A DNA stretch of 64,000 bases from Phoronis australis (lineage: Eukaryota > Phoronida > Phoronidae): assembly GCA_002633005.1 (NCBI GenBank), contig NMRA01000775.1, positions 69,532 to 133,531 on the forward strand, written 5' to 3'. Within the stretch, counting starts at the first letter, position 1, and each line of letters starts with the position of its first letter. The notes under the pieces were generated by a model. That model searched no databases. It was given only the letters and a program-made list of their open reading frames with translations, and was not told the origin of the DNA. The translations under genes were made by a program, and so were the position numbers. Positions 24,701 to 38,000 of this stretch are shown here, one piece after another.

Positions 24701-27700
24701 CGCGGTTTAAAAACAGAAACCGCATTTAATGAACAAAAATGTGGGTGTTTCACACTGTTTTGGTGAAAGACTCGACTTTATAAAATGGCAGAAAATTCAC
24801 AAGTTTGCGATGGCCCTTTTACAAAAGAGAGACAGATTATTGAGGCATTCCTTTACATTACCACCAAGTTGATTATGCAGTGAAGCTCAGGAGACTAACA
24901 AAAAGGCTTCGGGAGCCGCTTGTGTGAAGGCCACTTTTGAGACAACTTACATTTAGAGCAGTACCTCTTAAACTAAAAAAGAAAAGGAAAATTAAATGGA
25001 AAACCAAACTGCAAAAACGAGAATAAAATTAGTGCATTTCCCCTACCACAACATTGTCTCAGTTGACACATCTGTAGCATTCGATAACTGGTAGTTAGGT
25101 TCCTGCATGGCTTAAATCATTCTCAATTATTTTGCAGCTTGTAGTCCTGATTTTAAGAGCAATTACAGCTACATAATCATGTGATCAATGTTTTCACAAT
25201 TACCGATTGAAGTCAACTCACCTGTTCCTAAATGCATCATCTAAATAAGTGACAGAAATGTTTGACAGAGGATTTGCAGCACGGCGAATCAACCAATGCT
25301 TGTCCTGAAATCATTCAGATCAAATTGATGAAACCAAGACACTGCAGTACAGTTCCTTATATAATGTGTCATGAAGTGGTTAGATTTTCCTTTCAGTTGG
25401 TACTACACAGCTTTTCAGTCAAAACAATGTTGGGCACCTCGTTCAAGTATGTAGACAAGAAAAATGTGCAGTTTAAAAATCGTCATCTGCTCCAAGAATG
25501 GCAAACCAGGGAACTTAAAACACATGTTTTACTTAAGCCACATAGAATCCAAAAAGAGCCCCCCCCCATGAGGAGGACTTCAGATTTTCCCCAGGCTTTC
25601 TCTTCATAGAAGTTACACCAGATTGAGCTTACTTTGCCGTGCACATTATAACTTCCATTGCGAGGAGCTTGACACTGTGAGAAATTAGCTTCATGTTGTG
25701 GTGCAGGTGTGAACGGGGCATGACAGGCCGGAGTGGACAACATCATGAAGAAAGGTTGTCTGCTCTGTTCACTGGTGAGAAACTTTGTCGCCTTTTGATG
25801 CTAGATTACAAAATGCAAGATATTAAACAGTGATATAACTTTGGTACTTAACTCCAAATGACCTCCACTGCATACAGTACTTGGAAAGCACCGTAATGTG
25901 CATTTTTAAAAAGTTGATGATAAATTAATATTCTCATCGAAAATAGAAGGAGGACCAACGCAAATATTCCATGCTAATGTATTGTTGACAACAATTGTAT
26001 ATTTGAATTTTTAAGAGGCCAAAGAATTCATTTTCTCATACATGTCGATGTTCGAAATTCATAATGCTGAATGCTGAAACATTAAAAAATTCGATTATCA
26101 TACTTATTATGAACACATGGAATGACCTGGTGGAATGAGTGTTCACTTCCATTACTGAAGGTCATGGGTTCGAGTCCCTCTGGGGCAAATGGCTAGACCC
26201 ATGAGTCATATCTCTAGCTCTTCAGCTAAGTTTATAATTATTAATAAAGCCTAAATTTTCAAATGGTTTCCGGGGATCAGTGTAATAGGCCCACCTGAGT
26301 GGCCTCCACACATCTTGTACAATGTCTACCAGACCACTTGCAATTATTTTTAAATAACGTTATTGAAAATTCAAAATATTAGCTTCTGATACATGTAGTA
26401 CTGTCGAGCGTTTTTAAATACAGTAACTGAGAAATGTTTCAAGCAGCCCTTGTCTTAATTTGAGTATTCTAATTTGTTAAGTCAAAATGACTGCTAAGAA
26501 AATAACCAACGAGGCTTTACCAAGATTAAGATGTCTGCTTCATGCAACACACGTTTTCTAGCTTAAAAACCCAAGCACAAAATTAATAAATTACTGAAAA
26601 ACGGAGATAGATTAAAATGTGGCACCTACAAATCACTTATCATTTGCAGACCTAAGATGTCGCAAGAAGTAGGGAACAATTGCAATTTTCTGAAAGATGA
26701 AATGTTTGTGATACCCTAAAAATGGCATGCATGCACAGTTCCATTTTTGGAAGGTAGGTGGCAGGACGCGGCCATAAAGCACCCTAAATCTGTCAATGCT
26801 TCAATAATTGAAAATGATTTTCCTTAAAAAAAAGAAGCAATGAGTGTCAGAGATTCGAGCCTTACAATGACATGAGTGAGATAATCTTGAGAGTAATTAC
26901 TGTCGTGTCTTTCAGCTTTCCCATTCGCAGATAAGACATAGTCATAGTAAACAGAATTACCAACCTGAAATAAAAGAAATTCATAGCGTGAATAGAGCGT
27001 TAGTCAGGGGTTGCATTTTGTGCTTAACGAATGATCAACGACAAAGCTTACAAAAAAAATCCGCTAGCCATTTTTCCACATGTATTTGCATTTATTTACT
27101 CAGCGATAAAATCTCAAGTCTACATCACAAATATAAGCAGTTTAGTGTCGTTTCCAGATGACAGCTCTCGGTAAATTGAGATTTCAATCTTGTCCATATG
27201 GAGATATCTACCTTGTCTATAAACAAGCGTCTGCACAATCGTCTGCTCTGTATTATTTATCAAACTTCAGTGAGTATCTTGTGCTCAACTCAAAAGTGTA
27301 TCATGATCACAAAAATAGACTACCCTGACCCAAGTAGAGAAATCTAATGGTACTTTTCAACCCTGCTTTTGTTTAGAATATTAATCATATGACCAATGAA
27401 CTGGAGAAATTTCTAACGAGCATTATGGTTTTGACACTGAATTTAAAGTGGCATTTAGTCTTTACTACAGGCATTCATCACAATAAAGAACCTCCACCGT
27501 GTCACAACCAAGTTCTTGGCCAATGGCATGTGCATCAGTTTACAGGTCTGTTAATGAGGAACAAAAGTTCCTACCAGTCCATTCCAGTAATCCCATCCAG
27601 GAGGGATGTGTTGAGGGCCACCAGTTCTCTTAAAGCCGTACTACAAGAAAAGAGAACAAGCCAATAAATATATTAAAGTCTTCTTTAAGAACTTAATAAC

Positions 27701-30700
27701 ACTTTAAAATTACATAAAGCAATTTGATAGACACCTCTCACTCTAAAGGTCTTGGGTTAACCTACATCACACTGCTAGACAGCTTAATATTTGAGGAAAG
27801 GTGTGTGACTTTCGAGTATGACAATGTTCACCTCATCACCAAGGCAACTGGCCATGAAACAGCCACCTTTCCAAGCAGCCCATTACGTAGAGTACCTCTT
27901 CTATGGGAGCATAGCCCCAGGTTATCATCATGCAGTTCATTCTCAATAATCACCATGGGAGGCCTACCAAATTATAGATGTTGATAGTGGGGTGGTTAGG
28001 GGCAAATGCAGGAAGGTTCAGTGCCTGAATGTTGTAAGCAATACCGTCAAATGCACCACGGCTAACAAAAACTGCCAAATATCCACTCAGCACCCGTACC
28101 AGTGTTAATACATATTCTACTCTTACATGTATTTTACTTTTTTCACTTGTATTTTTCAACCGTTTATTCACTTATATCAAGCCTTGTTTAAGTAGATATG
28201 CTATGAACCCAAAACAAAGGGTTTTACCCTAAGAACAAATACAAAACAGTGATTTTCAAAGACGATAGGATATGAAGCTTTTCATGTCATGAAAACGAAA
28301 TTATGCATGAGGAAAAATTACATGTGGTACCTGATTTAGATATTTTCCAGCAAAGAATGTGGTGTAGTTGTGCTTCTTTAACTGTGCAGCAAAACTTCTC
28401 ATCTCAGGTCCTTTCTGGAAGTCAGAACCACTGCACCCCCCACTGACCGAGTTGTTACGCACCCCTATGTTGTGAATGTAACGACCCGTCAAGATGCTGC
28501 TCCGGCTTGGACAACATAATGGTGTGGAGACAAACTGGAGAACGAGGTGTGTACAAATGATTAGTAGTTAACACATATCAACAAGCTGCTGCACTTTTTC
28601 TCTTAGAACAAAGAATGAGATTTATTTACAACATAACAATTTTTTTCCAAGAGGTCGGAGTGCGGAGTGAAATAAACAGCAATGTCAGAAATATCGCAAA
28701 GCCAATGTATGAAGTGAATAAAAATTTAAAAACAAAATTTGTGGTATTTTTACTTCTGAGGTATTGTGTTTTTTTCGCAGGTACTGTCGGACACATAAAT
28801 TGTCAATATGGACCTCATTTCATGAAACCATTGTAGTCTTAACATAGACCAAGATAACAATGCTGTCATTCTATCATGTCATGTTGTGCTTACTGAACAA
28901 TGTGGTTGATGTGATTCCAACGATCAAGCTTGAGATTTAAAGAGGCCTGAAACGCGAAAAAATAAACTAACCGTAAATTATCCAGAGTGGTTCCCTGCCA
29001 CTAAACAGAATTCAACCTGTTCACCAAGCATTTCTACGGTTTGTTTGTACAAATTTTGAATTTGTGTTGATGACAAAGGATTTTTCTCTTAGTTTCAAAT
29101 TTCAAAAAAATGATCTGTCAACTGCTCACCACTTCATCACTTTTTCTCCCTCAAGACAAAGCACGTCTCCTTATTTGGTAAGGCAAGACATAGACGTAGC
29201 ACATTTCCCTTATATGGAAATATATATCTCTGAACTAAATTGGTGTAAACATCTTGAAACAATGGCGACTTCAAGCAGCAGCCAGTCAAAATAAGAGGCA
29301 GCTGATGTGAGTTCTATCTGTTTAAATAACTTATAAAGAAATCATGCCATTCAAATACTAAAATATATTTATTTTAAAGCACTTGGAATTCGTTATCGGA
29401 TATCCCTTGCCTCACTGGTTTGCCTCATGTTGTGCTATCAACCTCAGATTTGGAGTGTGAGCACACATGATAATCTGCTGTTAATATCCATGTCATTACT
29501 CAACTGCTTGTTGATGACTGCCAGCGCATACGTACATAAGCGGGAGAGAGATTAGAAACTCTGTGGTGACTACAGAGTTTTTCCTTAAGCATGTAATTTT
29601 AAAAAATCTTGAATTGTGTGACTTTTCTGGAAATTCCCTCACAGGGGAAAGTGAAGAACTCTGTAGCAGACTTTGTGAGATGCTACTTTCATAAGGAATT
29701 GCTTAAAAGATATTTTTGAAGAGCTTTTGCGTTCCATGCCTCTTTAATAAACTTTCATGAAACAGAGCCATGGTGTGATAAAGTATGGCTGTGCTAAATA
29801 GAAAGAAAAAATTGTGGCTGTTGCACCATGTTCAAATTAACAGAAAATTAAAGTTTTTGTTAATAAATGTGGGTGTGCCACAAATTAGAATACGCGATTT
29901 TTGTAGAGTGACCGTAATATGGGTAATTAGTGAAGGACTTTCGTCATGTGCAACAAGCAGCCCCTACTTTTGGTGAAATTATTTACCGTTTGGCAACCTA
30001 GAATTTTGCCAGAGTTGAGCACTACATTTTGAAAAGAGTGAAGAATCAAACACTCAAGAAATACTCACCATGTTTTGAAAGATAACACCAGCATCTCCTA
30101 TCAGCTTTTTAGTTTTGGTCATGGGATTCTGGAATGTAACAGTCGAAATCAGAAAAAAATGTTGAAATATTCACTTTTTGATGGAATCTCTGCTTAAAAC
30201 AGACAAGGAATAGTGAACAGACTTGGTGTAATACAGTGGACACCATGCAACCAGAAAAATGGCAGACACAAACATTTTGTGCTAAACTCCCACACAGTGC
30301 TAAATTCCCTGAAGCCAGTAATTAGATGATAATTATTATTAAAGTGCAAAATCTCAATCGCTGACCAGGACCTGGAAATGCAGAGGATGTGGTGCATTTC
30401 AAGAGCCCCCCCCAGGAGGGGGGAGGGTAACTGCAGGATTGATAACCACAGCAACAGTTGTTCCTGAACATAGAATTAGGCTTACTATTTCAAGCTATGC
30501 TATTTAAAACTAAAAGGGAGTGGACCATAAACCCTTTGATAAAATGTGTTTACTAACACAGTCCAATTGGGACAGTTACAGGCTTTAAAGAGTAATTCAA
30601 AAAACAACTACTTTCAGAGAGTGGCCTTGCATGTCAATTTAAAAAGGTCTCTTGTGTATGAACGACACAGATGATTTACAATCTCCTGCAAAATTTTAAG

Positions 30701-31859
30701 CCACTATGCATACTAAAAGTTACCCCCATATCCAAAACAAATCTCAAGATCACGAATACATGAGTGAAATTGGAATTATATTTTCATTGAAGGAATCAGG
30801 TGAAACATGTTGCTCAGTAAAAAGAACAATCTAGTTTGTAAATTTTATTCAGCCAACAATCACCCATTTTCTCCGTTACCGGAAATTAGGCATCCCAGAA
30901 TCGGAGAAATGTGTGAATGGTTAATTAACTATTGTTAGTAGAATAAGATTATCAATAATCGATACAAATAACAGTTGGCTACTGCGAGAATGTAACCGAT
31001 TCCATCAACATGTGATTTGATTAAGGTGCATTCCACAGTATTGGTTTTGTTACAGATGTGACATTCAGACACTTTAAATTCCAATATAAAATTAGTGAAA
31101 CATCACAGTAGTAAGAAATTTTAAGTACACATTACACACTTGATGGAAGCTTTTCAGGTATCAAAAGTTTTTAATTCTGCACATTATAAGTGTACTAAAA
31201 TTNCATGATTATTTGAGTGAACTTTAGTCCCTAGTCAACAAACAGTATTCCAGGTTTGCACTGGCTCATACATGATCTTGAGATCAAGCGGAATTCTAAA
31301 TTCAATACATTTGAGAGCTTCTTTTGAACTGTTAAAAATATCTCCAGTATACACCACATAAGTACAGGGAGTAATTACATAGCGACAAAACTGGCCTTGA
31401 AGTCATGCAGATATGTGTCAGATTAGTATGGCACAGTTCACAACCGTACCGCTACATGACATATTTGATGATCGCTATGATTGACTGTTGCATCAGCATT
31501 ATTCACTGGCTGACCTTCATTGGAGGGGGGGGGGGTAAGCAACAGGTAATCAAGTGTGCCACATAGCAGCAAAGTTGGGAAATTTTGACCAAACTTTCGT
31601 TGCATCTATGTCGCTGTGTAATAATGTTCGCACTACTCTGTTCTTTACCTATGGTGTATAGTAGAGGCATGTTCTAACAAATCGAAACAAGCTCCCACTA
31701 ACTTCTCAGTAGTATAGCCTACTCTGTCTCTGGGCGTACCATTCCTCCTAAAACAACATCTTGGTCATCAGTCAAAATGAAAATAATGTTAGGGGAAGAA
31801 GACGTGTGCTTAGTTAACAACACTGTAACGAGTAATGCAAAACAATGAATCGACGGCAT
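18727..31859 (-). CDS. GNS: N-acetylglucosamine-6-sulfatase (lysosomal sulfatase), 12 exons, complete
   Basis: GNS removes the 6-O-sulfate from N-acetylglucosamine in heparan and keratan sulfate in the lysosome. Exons, 5' to 3' on the minus strand: 31859-31740, 30128-30069, 28534-28331, 27640-27575, 26964-26866, 25800-25633, 25304-25222, 23529-23411, 22345-22251, 21485-21282, 20494-20381, 18903-18727. All junctions are GT-AG and the phases agree, giving 502 residues (human GNS is 552). Residues 1-18 look like a signal peptide. [12 protein letters not shown] carries metal ligands D31 and D32. [12 protein letters not shown] holds the C-x-P-S-R sulfatase signature, with C67 as the predicted formylglycine. 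SSDNG supplies D301 and N302. The last exon has [14 protein letters not shown] and C-K-G-K-T-C-R, matching the family C-terminus. The weakest junction is the last acceptor (TTTAAAG). Introns carry several MITEs. No key residue is missing, so the gene looks functional. Confidence 0.95.
19630..20240. repeat. Dispersed repeat family inside last GNS intron
   Basis: Blocks such as GAAACCTATTTGCCAAATTTC, a TAAAATTTCACTTGGGGGC block and a GATCGGTCC-like block recur here about every 190-250 bp in diverged form. The same family reappears at about 48860-49830 beyond MOV10 (GAAGCCTATTTGCAATGTTTC, TTGGCACTTGGGGGCGCAC). This is an old interspersed repeat of unknown class. Confidence 0.5.
20526..20570. repeat. 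Hairpin with 11-bp perfect core stem
   Basis: GTGACCTATTT at 20537-20547 pairs perfectly with AAATAGGTCAC at 20550-20560 around a 2-nt loop. The flanks CTTTTTAAAG and ATTTAAAGG extend the stem imperfectly. On the GNS strand it lies about 45-75 bp upstream of the acceptor of the penultimate exon. The arms contain TGACCT/AGGTCA half-sites, but a binding role is not implied by this alone. Confidence 0.6.
23872..23960 (+). repeat. Possible tRNA-derived SINE fragment
   Basis: GGGTTAGCAAAGCATTGGACC resembles a tRNA D-arm / A box, and CATGAGTTCTAATCTACC about 30 bp later resembles a decayed B box. The spacing fits a tRNA head. Mutations in both boxes argue against a live tRNA gene. Confidence 0.35.
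24202..24448. mobile_element. ~247-bp MITE-like element with inverted termini
   Basis: The left terminus GTTCCAAGAAAACTGACTT pairs with the right terminus AAAGTCAGTTTCTTGGAGC. The AT-rich interior repeats AAGTTT/GACTTAAG blocks and has no coding capacity. It lies in a GNS intron. No clear target duplication was found. Confidence 0.65.
26126..26235 (+). repeat. tRNA-derived SINE-like fragment
   Basis: CTGGTGGAATGAGTGTTCAC resembles a tRNA A-box region, and GGGTTCGAGTCCC at 26167-26179 is a near-consensus B box at tRNA-like spacing. The tail TCTGGGGCAAATGGCTAGACCC resembles the sequence that follows the B box in the copy at 40283-40400. It is a SINE fragment in a GNS intron, not a functional tRNA. 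Confidence 0.55.
31203..31203. other. Ambiguous base (N)
   Basis: A single N lies in the first intron of GNS. Unlike the N at 53805, its flanks do not duplicate each other, so it reads as an unresolved base. Confidence 0.7.
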
Positions 31860-32009
31860 CATAAATTTGAATGAGCTCAGGCCGCGCTGTGCTGTATCAC
31901 TTTTTCATGCTGTCCGCCAGATTCCACTTCCGTAAACAAAGTTCCTGACGTTAGGGTTGTTTTTGGCGCTGCACTACATTTTTGTCTACTAGAGGTCACT
32001 TATTTCAAA
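31860..32009. promoter_or_regulatory. Compact bidirectional promoter of GNS and ZNF277
   Basis: Only 150 bp separate the GNS start codon (minus, 31859) from the ZNF277 start codon (plus, 32010), so both 5' UTRs and any core promoter must lie here. Visible sites include an ETS-type ACTTCCG at 31926-31932, a CRE half-site TGACGTTA at 31946-31953, and an E2F-type TTTTGGCGC at 31961-31969. No TATA box is evident in either direction. This fits the TATA-less, ETS-containing promoters usual for head-to-head housekeeping genes. Shared regulation is inferred. Confidence 0.75.
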
Positions 32010-35000
32010 ATGGCAGAAAAAGAAAGTTTTGGTGCAAGAGGTAATACATTTATTGTTACTTTTACTCATGTATTGTGATTTTCACCGTAAATGAGTTGGT
32101 AGGATGTAAATTGTCGAGGCACTGGTCGTATATAGCGGTCTCTGATGTAGAGAACTAGGCATTCACTGGATAACGGGCCCGTTACTTAGTGGATGAAGCT
32201 GGTTCTCAAGTCTAAATCAAGCCTCAAGGTCAAGCCTCAAGGACCACTATATCCTACCAGCGCCAATTGTCGATGCTGAAAAGTGTAAGAAGTCCACACC
32301 AGCACAGTGCCACTGCCAGTGTCATTGCAAGTCAGGGCACTGGTCGGATATAGCCGTCAAAATCAGGTACTGCCATATCCGACCAGTGCCGCAAGTCAAT
32401 GCAAGTGCCGTGGCAATGTGAATGTCAATAATGTCACAAGAGCTTATGTCGCTCTTTTTGGCACATTCTTTTCATTCATAAAACTTCTTGCTTTCCAGTT
32501 GTATTGCGATCTACCAGAAGTCGCAGGGCTCGATGCTATTGTTGTGTTAGTATGGTTGCAGCTACTGCTACGTCGCATTTTGCGACCTAGCCAAAATCCG
32601 AGGTTGCATTTTCAAAATCCAGATCGCATTCATAAATGCCAGGTCGCAAAATTTTCCCGCCATTTTTATGCACCAAAATTGGTTTTTTAGATTTTAGATC
32701 ATCAAGAAAATGTTTAGATTATGCTCTTACCTGCAGCGTTAAATACTCACAAATTTCAGATCCCAAAATTGACTTCCTTCATGCAGGTACGGCGTTACTG
32801 TTCTTCATGACGGCCATTGAAAGGCTCTAGAGCACAAGGCAAGTTGCCGATTTGAATTTTGAATTAGTGCTCTCTAACTGACACGTGCATTCGAGAAGTT
32901 GATCGCTTAAGAATTAATAGAAACACCGCTGCTTTGTGACGTTTTATCACGTGTTATGCAGTGGCCCGAAAGTTTCTTCAGCGAATCTGGAAATTTGCAA
33001 AAGTGGCCGAAAATGTTAGCCAATGAAACGTGTCAAAGATCGATTCTGCATATCCTGCGTTCACGCAACTTACTTATAAGTCATTGGGAGGGCTGTTCTC
33101 AGTTAGTTCTTTTGAACTTGGATTTGGCAACAACCAAATAATGGTCGGATTATCAAGAGTTGCTTTATATTTGCCAGGTATCTGCTGAGAGGCATAAAAC
33201 TTAGCTCACATTCGTTGAAAATTCCAGGTCGCATTTTGCGACTTGACACGAGCTGACAAAAATCTCATCTCGCATTTCCAAATTTCAGGTCTCAAATGCT
33301 ACCTGCAGCTCGTTATGTCGAACCCTGGACTACGAGTTTACATGACGCTATTGTCAATCAACTGGCAACCCTGTGATTGGCTGCTAGCCTTGTGATTGTC
33401 ATTAACAATGGAATTTGACCTAAACAGCAGCCAGTTTTGGGGTTCCGAGGTAGTGTCATGCAGGCAATTGTCTGCTCATAAGCTGGTTGATTTTGAAATT
33501 ATATTGAAATGAAGTAATATTTACTGATTGTGTAGCTACATCTGCTGACATTACTGCTGAAGATGACCACTAATCCCACGATCCTTTGACATCTCACTTT
33601 CCGTAACCTATGAGCAGTGAACTGATCTGGACCCTGAGAGCCACCATCTGGATCAATGACAATACCAGCATAAGTGTATAATCAGTATAAAAATATGTCT
33701 TTTCAGAAACTCCTGTTTTGGAAAGTCTTCTCTTGCCAAGTTTTGACCAAGCAGTGACGTCAGAAGAGACCAGGTCGCCTGATGTCGAATGCCTGTTATG
33801 TGCACGGAGGTTTCCAGTTGGAGTCTGGGAAAAAGACGTCTTCCTCAAGCACCTACTGGATGAACACAAGTTTGTCATCGGTGACGTGAACCAAGTGACT
33901 CATTTAGAAAGGTCTGTAATTATTCTACACTGTTCTCCTCAATCGCAACTTCAAATTTGATGGCAATTTTGAAATGTTCTGAAATCTGTGTTCATGCTAT
34001 GATGGACTGCTATCTAAAGCCTAGGAATCTATATTATTCTGAACTGGTGTCAAATGTTCATATTGTCCAAATGACTAACTTCCCAGGATTATGAAGTCTT
34101 TTTTTAAACATTAGGCAGATGAGCCAAGCTCGATGCAGCTGAATAAAAACTCATTTCCCGGACGAGTCATAAGAAATCGTGGAGAACCCTAGACAGATGT
34201 TTCTACTTTTTATGTTTACTTCTGAGACTTGTTTTAAATTTGTATTAAACAAGGGTCTCTATCATGAAGAGTGGCTTATGAAGCCAGAAATTTTGTCTTT
34301 GGCTTCACATTATTGATGGAAAATGCTTAAATCTCAATTTGGCAAAAGTACAAAGTCTGTGAGAATATATCTGTTACTCAGATAATTTGTTATGAATATT
34401 CACATTAATTAAAACTTTATTGTGAAGTGGAAGCATAAAACCAAGTTTTTGTCTTTTAAGACTTAAAAGTCCTCAGTCACACTTTGTGGAACAGACCCCA
34501 AGTGAAAACATTGTGCAGCGTTAAGATGAACTATAGGTTTTGACCGTTAGTCTTTTTGTTTCTAGATACGTGAGTTATTGGCGATCACGGTTCAAAAATC
34601 AACCTCTTTCATCTTACTGCGCTGTAATAAAGACCAACAGTCTAGAGACCGATATCGGTAGGTACAACCCATTCTGGTCTGATACGAATTCAGGCTGATA
34701 TCAAATAGTAATCAATGTGATGCCAGTGTAATCATCATTCATACCATCAGCCATGGAAATCCTCTTTGGATAATTTACTACTGTTCAGTCATAAGGAATC
34801 AATAAATTATCACAATAGGGTTGTACCAGATTACAGGACGATGGAACTCTTCTTTGTCCTGGAGGTGAGAAAGTGCGTGACCTAGTTTTGGAAATCGGGC
34901 ACATTGTCGTGTCTCTCATGGTAAAGAATTTCAGATCACTCATCCACGGGAATTTGTCTAGTTTATCAAACTTTTTCACATCGGAGTTACAGCCCACAGC

Positions 35001-38000
35001 ACAGCAGTAATACTTTGTTGGCATTGGAAGAACAAATAGAGTAATACAACTGAGATTAACTTGTAAAGAATCCGACAAAACTAACAACATGTGAAAGTCG
35101 AGTGGCAAGAAAACGAGGCAGCAAATGTGCCTGACGGATGTTTATGGCATTGTAAGTAAATACATCAAGATTAAGAGTGTCTCTGTAATACGGGACAGCC
35201 CTATTAACAGTAAAACGTGCATGAAAAATTGTGTCTGAATTCTTATCCACCCATAATATTGTATCATACCATTCAAATGAATTCATAGAACTGGGTGATA
35301 GGACGGTAAAGAATTCCGTCATAGGAAGTTATGAGCAACAATCTAGGCTTATTGTGTAAAAGGATTGTTCATTAAAAGATTTTTATTTTATTTTTTTTTA
35401 TTCTCGCGGCTATGAGGCCAGTGCTTTTAAGTTGGCAAATACAAAGAACTGGGGTGGGTTTTATTCCCAAGGTGTGCTTGCAAGTAATCGTAGTCATGTA
35501 TTGAATTTTTATCGTGAGGTTGCCTTAAACCAGTAGTCTTAGACTTTACAAATGCCTTCTTGCTTAAACACTGACTTGGAGGATAACGGGTGAATTACCT
35601 GGTTTCGCTGTTCTATCCTCTCATTGACAAAAGTTTCATGTTTTGTAAGTAAAGGCAGGCCACTGAAATAATGTTGGTGCCTACTTATCATGATTGTTAA
35701 TTACATCTCTGCAGTTTTTGGCCATATCAAAAACAGACAATCGCCACATACAAATGCACAGTCAAGTTCATATTAATTTGACGTTTCATGTATTCATTAA
35801 TCATGATCAGGATACAAACAAGCAGACATCAGGTGTCGACATATGAGTCAGTTTACATCCATAAAGTGAAATGAGTGCATGGATGTAACCATGGTTGTGT
35901 GTTGACACTTGGTGTCTGATTGTTTGTGTCCTGATGATGTCTAATAGAGAGATGAAACGTCGAATTAATACGAACTTTTTCATTTGTGCGGCGATTGTCC
36001 GTTTTTGATTTTATCATGATTGAAACAGTACAGCCGTGGAAATAGTGGTACTCTACAGGATGAGTTTATACCAGTGCATGTGGTCTTATCAGTGGAAATG
36101 AGTTAGGGGGCGTGCTTTTACATAGAGAAGATGCTTATACCCAAAGGGATGTGGAAAACATCATTTTCAAAAATGTTGACGAAATTTCCTCTTGTCAGAA
36201 ATCATCAAACTTTGAAAGAAAGATCTCGTGCTAGTTTTCAATCGATTTGTTTGAGTTTTTGTCTGATTAGGTTCTTAGACATTTCCATAACTCTTTTAAA
36301 GCTAGGCAAATTTTGACAAAGATAGTCAACATTTTAAAAGGTTCTACTGAAGCATGCTCGTGATTATAAGCACATAAAGCAGTGTGTATTATTGGCCATG
36401 ACTTCTAAAACAAGATTTTATTGAGAACTTGGCATTTAAGTTTTCAACTGATGTATGTATTGATAATTTTCAGGTCCACAGGAAAAGTACTATTTACTGT
36501 GTGACAAGCTGCCCGAAGACAAAGCTGTGCGTGAACGACTGCAGCATGAGCAACTGGTAAAACCTCTTAACAAATAATGCAGGCTTGTTTATGTTAGTGC
36601 CACCTACGGTGATATTCAGGCAAAACAAAATGGACGACTTCAAACTAGAATTAACAATCAAGTTTACTTAGTCATTGGTGACAAAGCTAGTCTCAGAAGT
36701 AGTGGTCTCTAACTGCTTCTTAGTGCAAACGTGTGAAACAACAGACTGAGGATTTCAAGGTGGTGGTGGTTATAGAATAAGTACTGCTATCCTAAAGGTG
36801 GCATTTTTAAACCATAGACCTGGACTTTTCCGTGTTTTACAAACGTATGAGCACATAAGACTCCTGAGATCATAAGCTCGCCCTGCCGCCTCCCCACTTT
36901 TATTGTCACATCAATATGCTAATATTGGAGCAGCTGCTGACATCAGGTACAGACTCAGCTGGAGACGGTCCTGGTTTCAAGAAACTGTTGTTGCATGGAC
37001 ACACATTGACTCATCAAAATTTTTGTCTTTTCATTATTTCACGTGGCGCAAATCCAGTAGTCAGTCTGTTTACTTAATTATGAAACGTGTTACTGGTGAG
37101 CTGTCACGTTGGTATTAGGAGGTTTCTCTGTCATGATATTTAATAAAATATGACTTCTCAAATCATGATTTGAAGAAGCTTAGCATTGATCTTACTCCAA
37201 TTAGTGAAAGAATTCGAAATTCATTGTGTTGTGTTTTAAAATAGCACCACGTTTTCTGTAGTTAGAATACTTATTTGGCCATTTTCACAGTGAAAGGTTG
37301 GAATTGATTTGAAACTAAAGAAGTGGTTGTTTTGAAACCATCTGTAAACATAAAAAATGTACAGTCTGAGCAATACCCAGTAAAACCTGAAAAGGACTGG
37401 AACTGTCATTTTCGAACAATGCTCTTGTCATGTGATTGTCCGAGCTGAAGTGGAATGAACGGCAACTCACTCATTTCCAGCTGAAAGTTCTTGATCAACA
37501 CGAGCAGGAACTGCAGGATAACCACTTCACACGAGGCTGTCTCTTTTGCAGAACACAATTTGATGGTAACAGGTGAGCAATTTGCAATTAAACGAATCTT
37601 TATGGTAAAATAAAAAGAGTGCGGGTTGTCTGATGTCATTTGCGGTACATCAGACACGCATATGCCCCATGGTTGGGCCCACTGGCCTTTAGAGTTGTGT
37701 AGGACCCTAGGAAAATGTCCAGTTTTGGTCAGCTTCTGAACATCGTATCTCAGAAATGAGGGATTGGATTCTTGTGAAACTTTCGGATACTTCATGTTGT
37801 ATGCTCCGTGCAATGTTCTCCAAAAAGCCCAACTTTTGCATAGGTGGTTATCAAAAATAGGACGTATAACTCAATAGGTTTTTATGAAAAATATAAGTAG
37901 TAACTGTAGTAGTATAAAATGAAAATGAAACGATAATTTCGAAAACTGTTTACAGTTTTTTTGAAATTTTATCTTGAACATTTAATAAATCGTAAGATGT

